From JAOUEE01 sp051011595 (GTDB taxonomy: Bacteria > Actinomycetota > Acidimicrobiia > Acidimicrobiales > SHLQ01): DNA of 16,767 nt. Shown here in pieces: positions 1 through 7,142 of the stretch. Under the pieces are notes generated by a model, which saw only the letters and a list, made by a program, of their open reading frames with translations, had not been told where the DNA came from and searched no databases. The stretch lies in contig JBPCTQ010000383.1 of NCBI GenBank assembly GCA_051011595.1, forward strand, positions 1 to 16,767, in the 5' to 3' direction. Numbering within the stretch: the stretch's first letter is position 1; every line of letters starts with the position of its first letter. A program made the translations under genes and the position numbers.

Positions 1-2435
1 GCGGTGTCCTCATCGGTCTCCTCGTCGGGGTCGTCGACCGCGTCCGGGTCGTCGTTCACGCCGTCGATGGAAACGCTCACCGTGGCGGCGGCGCTGGCGG
101 CGTCGCCGTCGGTGGTGGTGTACACGAAGCTGTCGTTTGCGACATGGCCGGTGGCCAGGCTCTGCATGCCCGGCGCCGGGATGTAGTTGGCGCTGGCGTC
201 GGTGTCGACCTCGAGGGTCGAACCCGACGGCAGGAGGATGACGGTGAACCCGGTGATGGGTTGCCCGTTGACCGTGGCCAGGGCCGGGGTGTCGCCGGTG
301 TCGACGTCGTAGTCCGAACCGTTGCCGTTGTCGCCCAACAGGTTGAAGGCCACAGCGGTGTCCTCGTCGGTCTGGACGTCGTCGTCGACGGCGACCGGGG
401 CATCGTTCACGCCCGTGATCAGCACCGCCACCGTGTTGGTGTCGGTGCCGCCGTTGCCGTCGCTGACGGTGTAGCCGTAGTAGTCGAGGTCGCTGCCGCC
501 GTCGTCGAGCCATTCGAACTCGCCGTCGGTGTCGTAGGTGACCGTGCCGTCGAGGTTGATGGTCACGTCGCCGTTGGTGGTGGCGGTGTCGACGGCCGAC
601 ACGCCGAGGGTGTCGCTGGTGTCGGGATCGGTGTCGTTGGCGGCCGGGTCGATGGTGACCGTGCCGTCCTCGGTGGTGCCGGTGGTGTCGAACACAGCGG
701 TCGGGCTGTCGTTGGTGCCTTCGATGGTGAAGGTCACCGTGGCCTCGTCGGAGAAGTCGCCTTCACCGTCGGTGATGCGGTAGACGAGCGTGTCGACCAG
801 CTCTTCGCCGACAGCCAGTGCGTTGGCGGCGGCTGACGGTGTGTAGGTGAAGGTGCCGTCGGCGTTCAGGTCCAGGATGGCGCCGGAGGCCAACGTGTAG
901 GGGCTGGCCAGCAGCAGGCCGTTGACCGAACCGATCGAGATGGGCTCGCCGTCGTCGTCCACATCGTTGCTGAGCAGGTCACCGGTGATCGCGGTGTCCT
1001 CGTCGGTGGTGTAGTCGTCGTCGTTGGCCACCGGGCGATCGTCGGTGCCGGTCACCGTGAAGGTGGCCGTGGCCGTATCGGTGTGGCCGGCGTTGTCGCT
1101 GACGCCGTATTCCAGTGTGTCGACGTGGGTCTCGCCTGACGCCAGGGTGATGGCGGGCGGTGTATAGGTCACCGAACCGTCGGTGTCGATGTCGACCGAA
1201 CCACCGGAGCTGAAGGCGAACGTGGTGGGCCCGGTCACGGCGGTGTCCGGGCTGCTCTCGCCGACGTTGACGAGCGTGAGGCTGTCACCGTCGTCGGGAT
1301 CGGAATCGTTGGTGAGCAGGTTGTCGCTCACGGGAGTCGCTTCGAGGGTGTCGATGCTGTCGTCGTCGGCATCGGGGTCGTCGTCGAAGCCGTGGATGTC
1401 GAGGGTGACGTTCACGCCGGTGGTGTCGGTGCCGTCGGAGACCATCACCACGATTTGCTCGGACGCAACGGTGGGGTAGTTGGGCAGGTTGTCGTGGCTG
1501 GTTCGCGGATCGACCGAGAATTCGGCGGCCGTGAAGGTCACGTCGGCGGTGGTGGCGGAGTCATCGACGCCGATGATCGACAGCGAGTCGCCGTCGACCG
1601 ATTTGGCGATGGCGCCCACCGCCTTGCCCCCGGGGTTCTGCTCGGTGAGCCACAGATGGGCATCGTTGCCCGGGTCCTTGGGGACGGGGGCGAAGTTCTC
1701 GCAGGAGATCTCGGTCTCGGCGATACACAGGTCGGTGCCGGCCATACCAGTCGCGGTGTCGGTGCCGTTCTGGCCCTTGATCGTGTCGTTGCCATCGTTG
1801 CCGTTGAGGGTGTCGTCGCCGCCGTTGCCGTTGAGGGTGTCGTCACCGGGGCCACCGTTGGCGACGTCGGCCTGGGGACCACCAGCCGCGTGATCGTCTC
1901 CACCGCCGCCCTCCAGCGCGTCTTGTCCACCTCCGCCGAGGAGTGTGTCGTTGCCGGCGCCACCGTCGAGCGTGTCGGCCTGGCCGCCGCCGTTCAGCTC
2001 GTCGTCGTTTTGGTCGCCGTGCAGTTCGTCGGCTCCGGCCCAACCGTTGAGGGCATCGTCGCCGAAACCACCGGACAGCAGGTCGTGTCCGTTGCCGCCG
2101 TCGATGGTGTCGTCGCCGGCCCGGCCGAACAGGGCATCGTTGCCGCCGAAGCCGTTGATGGCGTTGTCCGCGGAGCCGCCACAGATGAAGTCGTTGCCCG
2201 GTGTCCCGGCGATGTTGGCGTCGTTGCTCACGATCACGTTGTCGTAGAGCCTCGACTGGAACAGGTACTGCGACCCGCTGGAGGTGAGATCTCCGCATGG
2301 GGTGGTGTGGGTGGCGCGGCCCGCCTCCGGCTCGGCGCCGGCGCCCGGGAGGCCCAGCAGAGCCAAGATCAGGGTCCAGCCCAGCAGAAGGGCGATGAAC
2401 CTTTCTGTGCGGTTGTGACCAGTCGCCTGCGACAT
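1..2435 (-). CDS. Secreted RTX / cadherin-like (VCBS-type) repeat protein, C-terminus outside window
   Basis: The frame is open from an ATG at 2435 to the window edge: 811 codons, no stop, C-terminus missing. A GAGGGAG ribosome site lies 10 nt before the ATG. Residues 1-34 look like a Sec signal peptide: Arg at 10 and 13, a hydrophobic core FIALLLGWTLILALLGL, and an AGA cleavage site. Residues about 80-233 hold roughly 16 glycine/aspartate nonapeptides of RTX type (for example GRAGDDTID, GGAGNDTLL), which in known families bind calcium. They are closed by a Cys237/Cys245 cap. After a linker, units of about 105-115 residues start near residues 350, 464, 572, 676 and 792, each opening like NDAPVAVDDD..TDEDTA and ending like VTFTIEGTND: cadherin-like/VCBS modules. 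The predicted protein is very acidic and extracellular, likely an adhesin or surface protein. No enzymatic domain is visible. The RTX block is N-terminal and a Sec signal is present, unlike classical type I-secreted RTX proteins. The neighbouring ligC gives no functional hint. Confidence 0.88.
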   Translation of the reverse strand, partial: MSQATGHNRTERFIALLLGWTLILALLGLPGAGAEPEAGRATHTTPCGDLTSSGSQYLFQSRLYDNVIVSNDANIAGTPGNDFICGGSADNAINGFGGNDALFGRAGDDTIDGGNGHDLLSGGFGDDALNGWAGADELHGDQNDDELNGGGQADTLDGGAGNDTLLGGGGQDALEGGGGDDHAAGGPQADVANGGPGDDTLNGNGGDDTLNGNDGNDTIKGQNGTDTATGMAGTDLCIAETEISCENFAPVPKDPGNDAHLWLTEQNPGGKAVGAIAKSVDGDSLSIIGVDDSATTADVTFTAAEFSVDPRTSHDNLPNYPTVASEQIVVMVSDGTDTTGVNVTLDIHGFDDDPDADDDSIDTLEATPVSDNLLTNDSDPDDGDSLTLVNVGESSPDTAVTGPTTFAFSSGGSVDIDTDGSVTYTPPAITLASGETHVDTLEYGVSDNAGHTDTATATFTVTGTDDRPVANDDDYTTDEDTAITGDLLSNDVDDDGEPISIGSVNGLLLASPYTLASGAILDLNADGTFTYTPSAAANALAVGEELVDTLVYRITDGEGDFSDEATVTFTIEGTNDSPTAVFDTTGTTEDGTVTIDPAANDTDPDTSDTLGVSAVDTATTNGDVTINLDGTVTYDTDGEFEWLDDGGSDLDYYGYTVSDGNGGTDTNTVAVLITGVNDAPVAVDDDVQTDEDTAVAFNLLGDNGNGSDYDVDTGDTPALATVNGQPITGFTVILLPSGSTLEVDTDASANYIPAPGMQSLATGHVANDSFVYTTTDGDAASAAATVSVSIDGVNDDPDAVDDPDEETDEDT
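1797..1844. repeat. 27-bp direct repeat within RTX-coding DNA
   Basis: Twenty-one identical bases recur at 1797-1817 and 1824-1844, a period of 27 bp. This equals one RTX nonapeptide (minus-strand GDDTLNGNG-type units). It is the best-conserved pair in a longer degenerate array spanning about 1735-2200. It marks recent internal duplication of the calcium-binding repeats rather than a separate element. Confidence 0.8.
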
Positions 2436-2458
2436 CTTCGGGTTTCTCCCTCGGTGAC

Positions 2459-2481
2459 AAGGCGACTCGGGTGGTCGCCTT
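2459..2481 (-). promoter_or_regulatory. Perfect 8-bp inverted repeat in the leader of the RTX gene
   Basis: AAGGCGAC (2459-2466), a 7-nt loop and GTCGCCTT (2474-2481) form a perfect dyad. It lies 23 nt before the RTX ATG and just upstream of its GAGGGAG ribosome site. It could be a leader hairpin affecting translation or mRNA stability, a protein operator, or part of the ligC terminator region. No TANNNT box was found between ligC and this gene, so the RTX promoter is unplaced. Confidence 0.5.
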
Positions 2482-2509
2482 CCGAGGTTGAGATCGGCGT
2501 CAGCGTGGG

Positions 2510-2525
2510 TGACTTAAGGAAGTCA
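2510..2525 (-). promoter_or_regulatory. Small hairpin TGACTT-AAGG-AAGTCA
   Basis: A 6-bp perfect stem with a tetraloop, directly abutting the hairpin at 2525-2541. It is the middle of three inverted repeats in the 109-bp gap between ligC and the RTX gene. It may be part of a composite terminator or a dyad operator. Confidence 0.4.
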
Positions 2526-2541
2526 GCGGAGGAATTCCGCT
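2525..2541 (-). terminator. Candidate terminator of ligC
   Basis: AGCGGA (2525-2530), a 5-nt loop and TCCGCT (2536-2541) form a hairpin beginning 3 nt after the ligC stop codon. On the minus strand it is followed by a pyrimidine-rich stretch (gacttcctt) but no true U-tract, as is common in high-GC actinobacteria. Confidence 0.5.
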
Positions 2542-2544
2542 ACC

Positions 2545-3621
2545 TCACCCGGCGGCGAAGATGTCGCTCACCGGGATGGGTTCGGGTGTCTCGAGCTGGT
2601 CGTACCGGCACGAATCCGGGTCGCGGTCGGGTCGCCAGCGCACCATCCGGGTGGTACCCCGGAACCGGCCGTTGGTGACCTGGACATACTTCACCTCGAC
2701 CACCAGATCGGGGCGGATCGGGATCCACGAGTGGTCGCGAGACGGGTCCGCTCCGCTCCACCGATTGGGGGCGCCGGGCATCCGACCGTCGGCATGAGCC
2801 TCGGCCTCCAGCCAGTCGGCCCACGGGTGATCGGCGATGTCGTCGAGGCGATACGGCTTCAGCTCTTCCAGCAGCTCGACCCGGCGTTTGGCCGTGAAAC
2901 TGGCCGCCACGCCCAGGTGATGGAGCTGGCCGTCTTCGTCGTGTAGCCCCAACAACAGCGAGCCCACTCCGTCGCCGCTCTTGTGGATACGAAAGCCGGC
3001 CACCACACAGTCGGCGGTGCGCACGTGTTTGAGCTTGAATTGGGTGCGTTTGTTCTCGACGTAGGGCTTCTCTTGAGGCTTCATGATCAGCCCGTCGAGG
3101 CCGGCCCCCTCGAACCGGACGAACCAGTCGGCGGCCACCTCCCGATCGGTGGTGGCCGGGGTCAGCCGGAGCGGCTCGGCCCACGATCCGGCGATCGATT
3201 CGAGGGCAGTGCGGCGCTGTTCGAAGGGCTGATCAGTCAGGTCGTCGTCGCCCAGGGCCAACAGGTCGAAGGCCACGATGGTGGCCGGTGTCTTCTCGGC
3301 CAGCATGTTCACGCGCGAGTCGGCGGGGTGGATGCGCTGCTGGAGGGCATCGAAATCGAGTTGGTCGTCGAGCTCGACGATGACCTCACTGTCGACCACA
3401 CACCGGTCGGGGAGTTGGTCACGAAGCGGATCGAGCAGCTCGGGAAAGTAGCGGGTGAGTGGTCGTTCGTTGCGGCTGCCCAGTTCGATGTCGTCGCCGT
3501 CTCGGAAGATGATGCAGCGGAAGCCGTCCCACTTGGGTTCGAATGACACCGCCCCGTCGGGCATGGCGTCGACCGCCTTGGCCAGCATGGGTTTCACCGG
3601 CGGCATCACGGGCAGGTCCAT
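2545..3621 (-). CDS. ligC: ATP-dependent DNA ligase, stand-alone LigC type
   Basis: This protein of 358 residues matches my memory of Mycobacterium tuberculosis LigC in length, in its MDLPV N-terminus and throughout. The nucleotidyltransferase core has motif I EPKWDGFR, where Lys30 would carry the AMP. Motif Ia follows (SRNERP), then FDLLAL, motif IV (EGAGLDGLIMK) and motif V (FKLKHVR). An OB-fold segment follows from about residue 205 to the end. ATP-dependent ligases of this kind seal nicks and act in DNA repair, in mycobacteria as an accessory to LigD and in excision repair. The frame extends upstream to 4446, but that would run through the epoxide hydrolase on the other strand. The MDLPV start is supported by homology and by a TACTGT box 6 nt before it. 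No ku, polymerase or nuclease gene is adjacent. It is transcribed divergently from the epoxide hydrolase. Confidence 0.93.
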   Translation of the reverse strand: MDLPVMPPVKPMLAKAVDAMPDGAVSFEPKWDGFRCIIFRDGDDIELGSRNERPLTRYFPELLDPLRDQLPDRCVVDSEVIVELDDQLDFDALQQRIHPADSRVNMLAEKTPATIVAFDLLALGDDDLTDQPFEQRRTALESIAGSWAEPLRLTPATTDREVAADWFVRFEGAGLDGLIMKPQEKPYVENKRTQFKLKHVRTADCVVAGFRIHKSGDGVGSLLLGLHDEDGQLHHLGVAASFTAKRRVELLEELKPYRLDDIADHPWADWLEAEAHADGRMPGAPNRWSGADPSRDHSWIPIRPDLVVEVKYVQVTNGRFRGTTRMVRWRPDRDPDSCRYDQLETPEPIPVSDIFAAG

Positions 3622-3627
3622 GGCCGG

Positions 3628-3633
3628 ACAGTA
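3628..3633 (-). promoter_or_regulatory. -10 box TACTGT for ligC
   Basis: TACTGT on the minus strand ends 6 nt before the ligC ATG, with no Shine-Dalgarno between. The geometry predicts transcription starting at or next to the start codon (leaderless). Confidence 0.55.
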
Positions 3634-3726
3634 GTGGCCGGCCGCCGTCCGATGTTTGGCGGTCCATTTGCCCGCGCCGGGCCCATGCGACGACGATTCG
3701 GACCGTCCGCCACCACAGGAGCCTCG

Positions 3727-4866
3727 ATGTCCGACGCCGTCACACCCTTCGAGATCGCCATTCCCGACGCCGACCTCACCGACCTGTCCGAGCGGCTGGC
3801 CCGGACCCGCTTCCCCGAGGCCGAGGCGGTCGACGACTGGTCGCAGGGGATTCCGCTGGCCTACGTGCAGGACGTGGCCGCCTACTGGGCCGATGGGTAC
3901 GACTGGCGGGCCCGCGAATCCCACCACAACCAATTTCCCCAGTACCGCACCGAGCTCGACGGCCTCGGCGTGCACTTCATTCATCGACCGTCTGCCCACG
4001 ACGGGGCGCTGCCGATCGTCATCACCCACGGGTGGCCGGGGTCGGTGGTCGAGTTCCACAAGGTCATCGACGCGCTGGCCGACCCCACCGCCCACGGGGG
4101 TGATGCCGCCGATGCCTTCCACGTCGTGTGCCCGTCGTTGCCCGGCTATGGCTTCAGCGACAAACCGACCCAGAGCGGCACCGGCGTGGCCCGGGTGGCG
4201 GAGATGTGGGATCAGCTCATGGTGCGGCTCGGCTACGACCGCTATGTGGCCCAGGGTGGCGACTGGGGCGCAGCCGTCACCACCTACATCGGCATGCAGA
4301 ACCTCGGCCACTGCCAGGCCATCCACACCAACATGCCGGTGGCCGGCCCGGATCCGGCCACCATGGACGACCTGTCCGAGGTGGAGCAGGCGGCCCTCGA
4401 ATCCTTCGCCCACTACGACCAGTGGGACTCGGGGTACTCCAAACAACAGAGCACCCGACCCCAGACCCTGGGCTACGGCTTGGTCGACTCACCGGTGGGG
4501 CAGATGGCGTGGATCCTCGAGAAGTTCTGGGCCTGGACCGACTGCGACGGCCATCCCGAGAACGCCCTCAGCCGCGACGAGTTGCTCGACAACGTGATGA
4601 TGTACTGGCTGACCGCCAGCGGCGCCTCCTCGGGTCGCCTCTACTGGGAGAGCTTCGCCGACTTCGGATCGGGCGGCGTGGAGATGCCCACCGGATGCAG
4701 CCTGTTCCCCAAGGAGATCATCCGGTCCAGCCAGCGCTGGGCCGAGCAGCGCTATCAGAACATCATCTACTGGAACGAGCTCGACAAAGGTGGCCACTTC
4801 GCGGCGTTCGAGCAGCCCGAGTTGTTCATCGACGAGTTGCGGGCCTGGGGCCGTCTGGTCCGCTGA
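3727..4866 (+). CDS. Epoxide hydrolase, alpha/beta-hydrolase fold with N-terminal EHN domain
   Basis: 379 residues, usual for this family. Residues about 7-110 match the epoxide hydrolase N-terminal domain (FEIAIPDADLTDLSERLARTR). The alpha/beta-hydrolase core follows, with the oxyanion-hole motif HGWPG (101-105), the nucleophile elbow GGDWGA with Asp179, and the catalytic histidine His357 in KGGHFAAFEQP. Asp as nucleophile plus HGWPG indicates hydrolysis of epoxides to diols through an ester intermediate, rather than dehalogenation or esterase activity. No signal peptide, so cytoplasmic. The substrate cannot be read from sequence; relatives act on juvenile hormone-like, aromatic or lipid epoxides. 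The ATG at 3727 is preceded by AGGAG at 3716-3720. The frame is open back to 3634, but that extension lacks family similarity. Divergent from ligC; convergent with the LOG gene. Confidence 0.92.
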   Translation: MSDAVTPFEIAIPDADLTDLSERLARTRFPEAEAVDDWSQGIPLAYVQDVAAYWADGYDWRARESHHNQFPQYRTELDGLGVHFIHRPSAHDGALPIVITHGWPGSVVEFHKVIDALADPTAHGGDAADAFHVVCPSLPGYGFSDKPTQSGTGVARVAEMWDQLMVRLGYDRYVAQGGDWGAAVTTYIGMQNLGHCQAIHTNMPVAGPDPATMDDLSEVEQAALESFAHYDQWDSGYSKQQSTRPQTLGYGLVDSPVGQMAWILEKFWAWTDCDGHPENALSRDELLDNVMMYWLTASGASSGRLYWESFADFGSGGVEMPTGCSLFPKEIIRSSQRWAEQRYQNIIYWNELDKGGHFAAFEQPELFIDELRAWGRLVR

Positions 4867-4896
4867 CCATCCCCGGGCGTCGGCGAGTACGTGGTT

Positions 4897-4938
4897 CTGG
4901 CGGTACGGCGCGTCATAGGTGACGCGCTGAGCCGCCAG
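4897..4938. terminator. Long compound hairpin between convergent genes
   Basis: CTGGCGG (4897-4903) pairs with CCGCCAG (4932-4938), and inside it GCGCGTCA (4908-4915) pairs with TGACGCGC (4920-4927) around a TAGG loop. The intervening TACG/TGAG bulges can form U-G, C-G and G-U pairs with one A-A mismatch in plus-strand RNA, giving 18 pairs in all. It lies between the stops of the epoxide hydrolase (4866, +) and the LOG gene (4954, -). It suits an intrinsic terminator without a U-tract, probably serving both directions but pairing best in the plus-strand transcript. Confidence 0.75.
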
Positions 4939-4953
4939 TTCGGCGGAGGGGGG

Positions 4954-5526
4954 TCACTGCCATTTGGGTTCGTAGACCACCTCGGTGGTGGCCAGCGCGT
5001 CGAGGAGGGGTTCGACCCCGGTGTCGGACAGCAGTAGCGCCCGGTTCTTGTCCTTCAACAGACCGTGGCCCACCGCCTGGTCGAAGAAGGCCAGGAGGTG
5101 GCGGTAGTACCCGTCGACGTCGAGCAGCCCCACCGGTTTGGCGTGCAGCCCGAGCTGGCTCCAGGTGAGCACCTCGGCCAACTCGTCGATGGTGCCGAAG
5201 CCACCGGGGAGGGCCACGAAGGCATCGGCCTTCTCGTACATGAGCGCCTTACGAGCGTGCATACCCTCGACCTCGACCAACTGAGAGATACCCGGGTGGC
5301 CCACCTCGTCGGACAGATCACCGGGGATGACACCGATGACATGGCCGCCGTGGCCCAGCACCGAGTCGGCCACCATTCCCATCAAGCCGGTGGCGCCGCC
5401 TCCGTACACCAGATCGATGGAGCGTTCGGCCAAGACCCGGCCCAGATCGGCGGCGGCCTCGGCGAAGACGGGAGTGGATCCCGCCGAGGAGCCGCAGAAC
5501 ACACAGATGCGACGGAGCTCGGTCAT
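4954..5526 (-). CDS. LOG-family cytokinin-type nucleoside 5'-monophosphate phosphoribohydrolase
   Basis: 190 residues, the usual LOG length. A Rossmann-like start (RRICVFCGSSAG, 5-16) is followed by YGGGATGLMG (41-50), MHARK (89-93, Arg92) and PGGFGTIDE (107-115, Glu115). The last two are the LOG signature and catalytic residues. Characterised members cleave the N-glycosidic bond of cytokinin riboside monophosphate or AMP to give the free base and ribose 5-phosphate. In actinobacteria they are often misannotated as lysine decarboxylase, which this is not. Cytoplasmic. The ATG at 5526 has no ribosome site but a TAGCGT box 6 nt before it. No isopentenyltransferase or P450 neighbour suggests a cytokinin cluster, so a housekeeping nucleotide-salvage role is as likely. 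Divergent from the carboxylase gene. Confidence 0.92.
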   Translation of the reverse strand: MTELRRICVFCGSSAGSTPVFAEAAADLGRVLAERSIDLVYGGGATGLMGMVADSVLGHGGHVIGVIPGDLSDEVGHPGISQLVEVEGMHARKALMYEKADAFVALPGGFGTIDELAEVLTWSQLGLHAKPVGLLDVDGYYRHLLAFFDQAVGHGLLKDKNRALLLSDTGVEPLLDALATTEVVYEPKWQ

Positions 5527-5532
5527 CCGGTG

Positions 5533-5538
5533 ACGCTA
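5533..5538 (-). promoter_or_regulatory. -10 box TAGCGT for the LOG gene
   Basis: TAGCGT on the minus strand, 6 nt before the ATG at 5526, with no ribosome site between. It fits the leaderless pattern of this window. Confidence 0.5.
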
Positions 5539-5570
5539 CCTGCGGTTCGGGTGCCCGTGTGGGGGAACGA

Positions 5571-5576
5571 TATGGT
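5571..5576 (+). promoter_or_regulatory. -10 box TATGGT for the acyl-CoA carboxylase gene
   Basis: TATGGT ends 9 nt before the ATG at 5586. No Shine-Dalgarno is near; the purine run at 5561-5567 is too far upstream. It supports 5586 over the in-frame GTG at 5559, which lies upstream of this box. Confidence 0.55.
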
Positions 5577-5585
5577 CTGCTACCC

Positions 5586-7142
5586 ATGACCGAGCACCCA
5601 CTCCGCGAGCGCCTCGACGAACTCCAACAGCGCAAGGAAGAGGCCATCCACGCCGGCCCCGAGCACGCGGTCACCCGCCAGCACGAGAAGGGCAAGATGC
5701 TGGCCCGTGAGCGCATCGACTACCTCCTCGACGAGGGGTCGTTCCACGAGCTCGACATGTTGGCCCGCCATCGAGCCCACGAAGCTGGGCTCGACAGCCG
5801 GCCCTACACCGACGGGGTCATCACCGGTTGGGGCACCATCGATGGCCGCAAGGTGTTCCTGTTCTCGCAGGACTTCACGGTCATGGGCGGTGCCCTGGGT
5901 GAGGTCTTCGCCGAGAAGATCCACAAGGTGATGGACCTGGCCCTGTCGGTGGGTGCACCGATGATCGGCCTGAACGACGGGGCCGGTGCCCGCATCCAGG
6001 AGGGTGTCGTTAGCCTCGACGCCTACGGCGGCATCTTCTACCGCAACGTCCAGTCGTCGGGTGTCATCCCGCAGATCAGCGTGATTCTCGGGCCCTGTGC
6101 CGGCGGCGCCGTCTACAGCCCGGCCATGACCGACTTCATCTTCATGGTGCGCGAGAAGTCGCACATGTTCATCACCGGTCCCGACGTGGTGAAGACCGTC
6201 ACGGGCGAAGAGGTCACCCTCGAAGAGTTGGGGGGCGCCAAGAGCCACTCGTCGAAGTCGGGTGTGGCCAGCTTCGTGGCCGACAGTGAGGAGGCGGTGC
6301 TCGACGAGGTCAAGTTCCTGCTGTCGTTCCTGCCCGAGAACAACCTCTCCGAGCCACCGTCGTTCCCGCCGATCGACGATCCCGAGCGGCGGGCGCCCGA
6401 GCTGTACGACATCATCCCGGCCAGCCCCAACATCCCCTACGACATGAAGAGTGTCATCGAGGCCGTCTTCGACGACGGTGAGTTCCTCGAATACTTCGCC
6501 AACTGGGCCGGCTCGATCGTGTGCGGGTTCGCCCGCCTCGACGGCCACGCCGTGGGGGTGGTCGGCAACCAACCCATGCAGTTGGCCGGTGTGCTCGACA
6601 TCAACTCGTCGGAGAAGGCGGCCCGCTTCGTCCGCACGTGTGATGCCTTCAACATCCCGCTCGTCACCTTCGTCGATGTGCCCGGATTCCTGCCCGGCGT
6701 CGATCAGGAATACGGCGGCATCATCCGCCACGGCGCCAAGCTGCTGTACGCCTACTGCGAGGCCACGGTGCCTCGCATCCAGGTGGTGGTGCGCAAGGCA
6801 TACGGCGGCGCCTATGTGGTGATGAACTCCAAGTCGGTCGGCGCCGATCTGGCCTTCGCCTGGCCGTCCGCCGAGCTGGCGGTGATGGGTCCCCAGGGTG
6901 CGGTCGAGATCATCCACCGCCGCGAGCTGCAACAGGCGGCTGACCCGGTGGCCCGACGCGAGGAACTGGTGGAGGAGTACACCGAACGCACGGCCAACCC
7001 GTACATCGCCGCCGAGCGGGGCTACGTCGACGATGTGATCGATCCGGCCGACACCCGTCCCAAGCTCATCGCCGGGCTCGAGCTGTTGCGGTCCAAACGC
7101 GAGGAGCTCCCCAAGCGCAAACACGGGAACGTGCCACTGTGA
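5586..7142 (+). CDS. Acyl-CoA carboxylase carboxyltransferase (beta) subunit, AccD5/PccB type
   Basis: 518 residues with the two crotonase-like carboxyltransferase halves of the family. The N-terminal oxyanion motif GPCAGGA is at 169-175 and the C-terminal motif RKAYGGAY at 403-410, followed by AVMGPQGAVEII. It moves the carboxyl group from biotin to an acyl-CoA (acetyl- or propionyl-CoA), feeding fatty acid synthesis or methylmalonyl-CoA metabolism; it needs a biotinylated alpha subunit, not in this window. The residue after GGAY is Val411. Propionyl-CoA carboxylases known to me have Asp here, and the acetyl-CoA-accepting Streptomyces AccB has Ile. Substrate preference is therefore uncertain, and I give no accD number. 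The start at 5586 begins MTEHPLRERLDEL, typical of the family. Its stop overlaps the start of the epsilon subunit. Confidence 0.93.
   Translation: MTEHPLRERLDELQQRKEEAIHAGPEHAVTRQHEKGKMLARERIDYLLDEGSFHELDMLARHRAHEAGLDSRPYTDGVITGWGTIDGRKVFLFSQDFTVMGGALGEVFAEKIHKVMDLALSVGAPMIGLNDGAGARIQEGVVSLDAYGGIFYRNVQSSGVIPQISVILGPCAGGAVYSPAMTDFIFMVREKSHMFITGPDVVKTVTGEEVTLEELGGAKSHSSKSGVASFVADSEEAVLDEVKFLLSFLPENNLSEPPSFPPIDDPERRAPELYDIIPASPNIPYDMKSVIEAVFDDGEFLEYFANWAGSIVCGFARLDGHAVGVVGNQPMQLAGVLDINSSEKAARFVRTCDAFNIPLVTFVDVPGFLPGVDQEYGGIIRHGAKLLYAYCEATVPRIQVVVRKAYGGAYVVMNSKSVGADLAFAWPSAELAVMGPQGAVEIIHRRELQQAADPVARREELVEEYTERTANPYIAAERGYVDDVIDPADTRPKLIAGLELLRSKREELPKRKHGNVPL

Noticed and set aside
1735..2200. 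Regular repeats in the RTX region as a possible CRISPR or minisatellite
   Set aside because: The period is 27 bp with no unique spacers, and the repeats are in frame with a nonapeptide array, so they are explained by protein repeats.
1392..2678. Long open frame on the plus strand (428 codons) opposite the RTX gene
   Set aside because: It is a shadow of the Gly/Asp-rich repeats on the other strand. Its product is low-complexity valine-rich sequence without any family pattern, while the minus frame has a signal peptide, RTX and cadherin-like repeats.
3622..4446. N-terminal extension of ligC to 4446
   Set aside because: It would run antisense through most of the epoxide hydrolase, and the added sequence has no ligase features. 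The MDLPV start fits LigC exactly.
4954..5526. LOG-family gene as lysine decarboxylase
   Set aside because: PGGFGTIDE with an upstream MHARK is the phosphoribohydrolase signature; the decarboxylase name is a historic misannotation.
5559..5585. GTG at 5559 as the carboxylase start
   Set aside because: It would place the TATGGT box inside the gene and adds nine residues before the family-typical MTEHPLRERL start. It cannot be fully excluded, because neither start has a ribosome site.
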